A stretch of 64,000 nt of DNA from contig NZ_QNRF01000001.1 of NCBI RefSeq assembly GCF_003314975.1, forward strand, positions 186,001 through 250,000, given 5' to 3'. Position numbers and translations under genes: made by a program. The DNA comes from Marinomonas aquiplantarum. GTDB lineage: Bacteria; Pseudomonadota; Gammaproteobacteria; Pseudomonadales; Marinomonadaceae. Of this stretch, positions 61,324 through 64,000 are shown piece by piece (position 1 is the first letter of the stretch; every line of letters begins with the position of its first letter). The notes below the pieces were generated by a model. That model had not been told where the DNA came from, did no database searches, and saw only the letters and a program-made list of their open reading frames with translations.

Positions 61324-62784
61324 TTAAGCCTTGCTAAGCAAGTAGCGCGTCAACAAGGCAACAGGGCGACCACTTGCCCCTTTATTTGCGCCACCCGACC
61401 AAGCTGTGCCAGCAATATCTAAGTGTGCCCAAGGATAAGATTCCGTAAAGCGAGATAAGAAGCAAGCCGCCGTTACAGAACCAGCTTCAGGACCACCGAT
61501 GTTGGCAATATCAGCGAAGTTACTGTCTAACTGCTGCTGATATTCTTCATCCAGAGGCATCTGCCAAAGCTTATCGGCGGACACTTTTCCAGCCGTTTTC
61601 AACTCAGCGGCTAACGCCTCATTGTTTGCATACATACCAGAATTCACACTACCCAAAGCCACCACACAAGCACCTGTTAGAGTAGCAATGTCGACAACGG
61701 ATTTAGGCTCAAAGCGTTCGATGTAAGACAAAGCATCACACAACACCAAACGACCTTCCGCATCGGTGTTTAGGATTTCTACGGTTTTGCCAGACATGGT
61801 CTTCACAATGTCACCCGGCTTAGTCGCATGACCACTTGGCATGTTTTCCGCCGCCGCAATGACCGCGGTAAAGTTCATTTTAGGCTTCAATTCACAAATG
61901 GCTTTCATGGTGCCAAAGACACTTGCTGCGCCACACATGTCGTACTTCATCTCATCCATTTTCGGACCAGGTTTCAATGAAATACCACCCGTATCAAAGG
62001 TAATACCTTTACCCAATAAAACATAAGGAGCATCGCCTTCTTCACCACCACGGTAATGCATGACAATCAAGTAGCTCGGTTGATCACTACCACGACCAAC
62101 AGACAGCATACAGTGCATACCCAGCTCATCCATCTTAGTTTCATCCAACAACTCGACGTCGATAGAGAAGTCTTCTGCTAATTGCTGCGCTTTCGAAGCA
62201 AGGTAACTTGGCGTACATACATTGCCTGGCAAATTGCCTAGCTGACGCGCAAAAGCTGAACCACTTGCGGTGGCTTTACCAATTGCCAATGCGGATTCAT
62301 CGCTACCTTGAAGTAATAGGGTCTCCACTTTTGTGGCTTTTTCAGCATCGTCTTGTTTGAAACCAATGAAGTTGTAGAAACCTTCGTTCAACCACTGTGC
62401 TACCAAGGCAATGATTTCTGACTCCGAACGGTCTTTCATGACCAAACCTTGGTTTGCCACAGCGACGTTCGCGAACGGCAGACCTTTAATTTGTGCCGCC
62501 ACTGCCGCCACCACTTTACGCGACTGCATATCACTTAAAGCATCGCCTTTACCGACGCCGACCAACAATACGGCTTGCGCAAAATCTTGACTTAAAGAAG
62601 GCAGCAATAAAGTCTGTGCAACACCCCCTTTGAAAACACCGGTTTCACGCAATTGAGAAATGTGCCCAGCGGCATTTTCATCCACCCAAGCGGTCGACTC
62701 AGGCAAGTCGCCTTCACTTGGTACAAACACGACCAACAAATCTGCCTCTACATTAGGCAGGCGATCAAATAACGCCATATTCAT
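61324..62784 (-). CDS. pepA: leucyl aminopeptidase (M17)
   Basis: A 486-residue cytosolic metallo-aminopeptidase. Catalytic domain signatures: VLLGKGITFDTGGISLKPG (Lys and Asp ligands), MKYDMCGAASVFGTM and ILNTDAEGRLVLCDAL (M17 signature with Asp-Glu-Arg). In E. coli PepA also binds DNA in cer/Xer recombination and carAB control. Start ATG 62784 (or 62778). Divergent from lptF. Confidence 0.96.
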   Translation of the reverse strand: MNMALFDRLPNVEADLLVVFVPSEGDLPESTAWVDENAAGHISQLRETGVFKGGVAQTLLLPSLSQDFAQAVLLVGVGKGDALSDMQSRKVVAAVAAQIKGLPFANVAVANQGLVMKDRSESEIIALVAQWLNEGFYNFIGFKQDDAEKATKVETLLLQGSDESALAIGKATASGSAFARQLGNLPGNVCTPSYLASKAQQLAEDFSIDVELLDETKMDELGMHCMLSVGRGSDQPSYLIVMHYRGGEEGDAPYVLLGKGITFDTGGISLKPGPKMDEMKYDMCGAASVFGTMKAICELKPKMNFTAVIAAAENMPSGHATKPGDIVKTMSGKTVEILNTDAEGRLVLCDALSYIERFEPKSVVDIATLTGACVVALGSVNSGMYANNEALAAELKTAGKVSADKLWQMPLDEEYQQQLDSNFADIANIGGPEAGSVTAACFLSRFTESYPWAHLDIAGTAWSGGANKGASGRPVALLTRYLLSKA

Positions 62785-62909
62785 GAAAGAACCCTCAATA
62801 AAATAACTTTAAAAAAATACTGGATAATGTCCTTCTTACCACGAGATAATGGGGGCTTTAGATGTGTAATCAACTCTCGGCTTAGAAGCATTAATCATCA
62901 GAGGTGACT

Positions 62910-64000
62910 TTGAGACTATTCAGATACTTAGCGAAAGAAGTGCTGGTGTCAACTGCTGGCGTCACGCTAATTTTATTATTAGTGATTTTGAGCGGGCGTT
63001 TTTCCTACTACTTAGGGCGCATTGCGGAAGGCAAAATGACCTTCGAATTTCTCTTTGTTATCTTGGGGTATCACATTCCCAGTTTTGTACAAATGATCAT
63101 TCCATTGGCCTTTTTTCTTTCTCTGCTGCTCGCGTTTGGTCGCTTGTACATTGAAAATGAAATGTCGATTTTATTCTCCAGTGGCATCAGTAAAGTCAAG
63201 CTAGCAGGTTACACCCTAGGCATTGCCTTTCTAATCAGCCTTTTCAGTGCCACCATCAATCTTTGGCTCGCACCAGCCAGTGAATACAAAGCCGCCGAAG
63301 CCTCACAACAGCAGAATCAGCTCTCTACTTTTGACTTTTTGATTCCAGGACGTTTTGAAGGCAGCGGACAACGCACCACTTATGTTGACAGTTTCACGCC
63401 GGAAGAAGGTTGGATGAATAACCTTTTCATCTCGGATGTTATTCGTAAAAAAGGGCAAAATATTCCAGTGCAAACCTTTGCCGCGAATGCTGAACAGATT
63501 CGCATCAGTGATAGGGGCGATCAAAATTACCTCGTCTTTAAAAATGGCACTCGCTACGAAGGCCAGCCCGGCACCGCAGAATATCGTGTGACGCAGTTTG
63601 ATACCTATGCCATCAGAATGGAAAATCAAGCCAGCGATCCCATCGACGATCCTTTCACTCAAAGCACACTTACGTTGCTTAACAGTGATCGTAAAATTGA
63701 TAAAATTGAACTGCAGTGGCGCTTATCCCTCGTCATTATCATTCCAATTCTGGCCATCATTGGTTTGTCTCTGAGTCAGGTAAACCCGAGACAAGGTCGC
63801 TTCTTTAAAATGCTACCCGCCATTCTTATTATGATTCTCTATCTCGCACTACTGATATGGGGTCGCACAGGACTGGAAAAAGGCAAGCTACCAATGCAAT
63901 ACGGATTATGGTGGATTCATGGCATCTTCTTACTCTTGGCCGGGTTACTGTTTGCCCAGTACAACCAAGTATTTCATCGCCGCAAAGCACGCTTACCAAG
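62910..64000 (+). CDS. lptF: LPS export ABC transporter permease LptF (3' end outside window)
   Basis: An open frame of 363 codons that reaches the window edge without stop. Start TTG 62910 with GAGG 5 bases upstream (GTG 62904 is in frame but lacks an RBS). The product is an inner membrane permease of the LptBFG complex that extracts LPS: RLFRYLAKEVLVSTAGVTLILLLVI TM1, two further TM helices, a periplasmic beta-jellyroll (about 130-260), and C-terminal TM helices (LSLVIIIPILAIIGLSLSQVNPRQGR). It normally has about 370 residues, so little is missing. Divergent from pepA as in other gammaproteobacteria. Confidence 0.93.
   Translation, partial: MRLFRYLAKEVLVSTAGVTLILLLVILSGRFSYYLGRIAEGKMTFEFLFVILGYHIPSFVQMIIPLAFFLSLLLAFGRLYIENEMSILFSSGISKVKLAGYTLGIAFLISLFSATINLWLAPASEYKAAEASQQQNQLSTFDFLIPGRFEGSGQRTTYVDSFTPEEGWMNNLFISDVIRKKGQNIPVQTFAANAEQIRISDRGDQNYLVFKNGTRYEGQPGTAEYRVTQFDTYAIRMENQASDPIDDPFTQSTLTLLNSDRKIDKIELQWRLSLVIIIPILAIIGLSLSQVNPRQGRFFKMLPAILIMILYLALLIWGRTGLEKGKLPMQYGLWWIHGIFLLLAGLLFAQYNQVFHRRKARLP

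Noticed and set aside
63303..63662. Minus-strand 119-codon frame at the right end
   Set aside because: It is antisense to lptF, whose frame is open to the window edge with membrane and periplasmic domain features.

Overview
The window is chromosomal DNA of a marine-type gammaproteobacterium. Gene order (lptF<>pepA..valS; yggS-proC-yggT; algH-ruvX-pyrR-pyrB-pyrC') and protein style suggest an Oceanospirillales member close to Marinomonas. That is an inference from gene content, not from a marker gene. About 23 kb at the left is a phage-derived element next to a tRNA-Phe gene; the other 41 kb is housekeeping and catabolic chromosome.

Phage-derived element (1-~23,100). The late module (1-13,904, all minus strand) is a complete contractile-tail set in HP1/K139/P2-like order: R- and S-like tail completion proteins, sheath, tube, GH108 endolysin, holin-like proteins, tail assembly chaperone with a probable -1 frameshift extension, a short tape measure, baseplate proteins, gpI, then three paralogous tail fibres with interleaved small putative fibre chaperones. 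An Ogr/Delta-type late activator (14,200) is divergent from it. No portal, terminase or capsid gene lies between the activator and the tail genes, where this phage group carries them. The element is therefore either a tailocin (R-type phage-tail bacteriocin) or a defective prophage. The early end holds a Toprim/P-loop primase, a Cox-like protein, a CI-like repressor and a tyrosine integrase.

Between the two modules sits accessory cargo: a MazEF-type toxin-antitoxin pair, two small unknown proteins, and a two-gene cassette at 15,297-16,448. The first cassette gene fuses a plant-type [2Fe-2S] ferredoxin domain to a colicin M-like domain, as in the pectocin M bacteriocins. The second encodes a three-helix membrane protein that is the likely immunity protein. 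The cassette lies between two 104-bp direct repeats, each made of the 3' end of a mazF-like gene plus its terminator. This is the most interesting system in the window.

Housekeeping region (23,176-35,295): tRNA-Phe with a clear promoter, trmL, a K+ channel, a CvrA/NhaP2 antiporter apparently starting at ATT, a YfhL ferredoxin, coaD, yggT, proC, yggS, a degenerate GGDEF protein, and the operon algH-ruvX-pyrR-pyrB-pyrC', in which the PyrC-like subunit has lost its metal-binding histidines.

Catabolic region (35,564-52,333): a 2OG-Fe(II) oxygenase, a FrnE-like DsbA protein, and an aromatic-alcohol/aldehyde set. That set is an XylC-like aldehyde dehydrogenase and a coniferyl-alcohol dehydrogenase-like SDR, both behind sigma-54-type promoters and flanking a V4R/NtrC-type activator. 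Then come a Crp-like regulator, an EamA exporter, an arylamine N-acetyltransferase, a membrane hydroxylase, a DUF4856-like protein, and an ethanolamine cluster: AraC regulator, eutB, eutC, an Amt-family transporter and a 54-residue membrane protein.

Right end (52,473-64,000): purL, tadA, a CBS-domain protein, a cold-shock protein, valS, an acidic unknown protein, pepA and the start of lptF.
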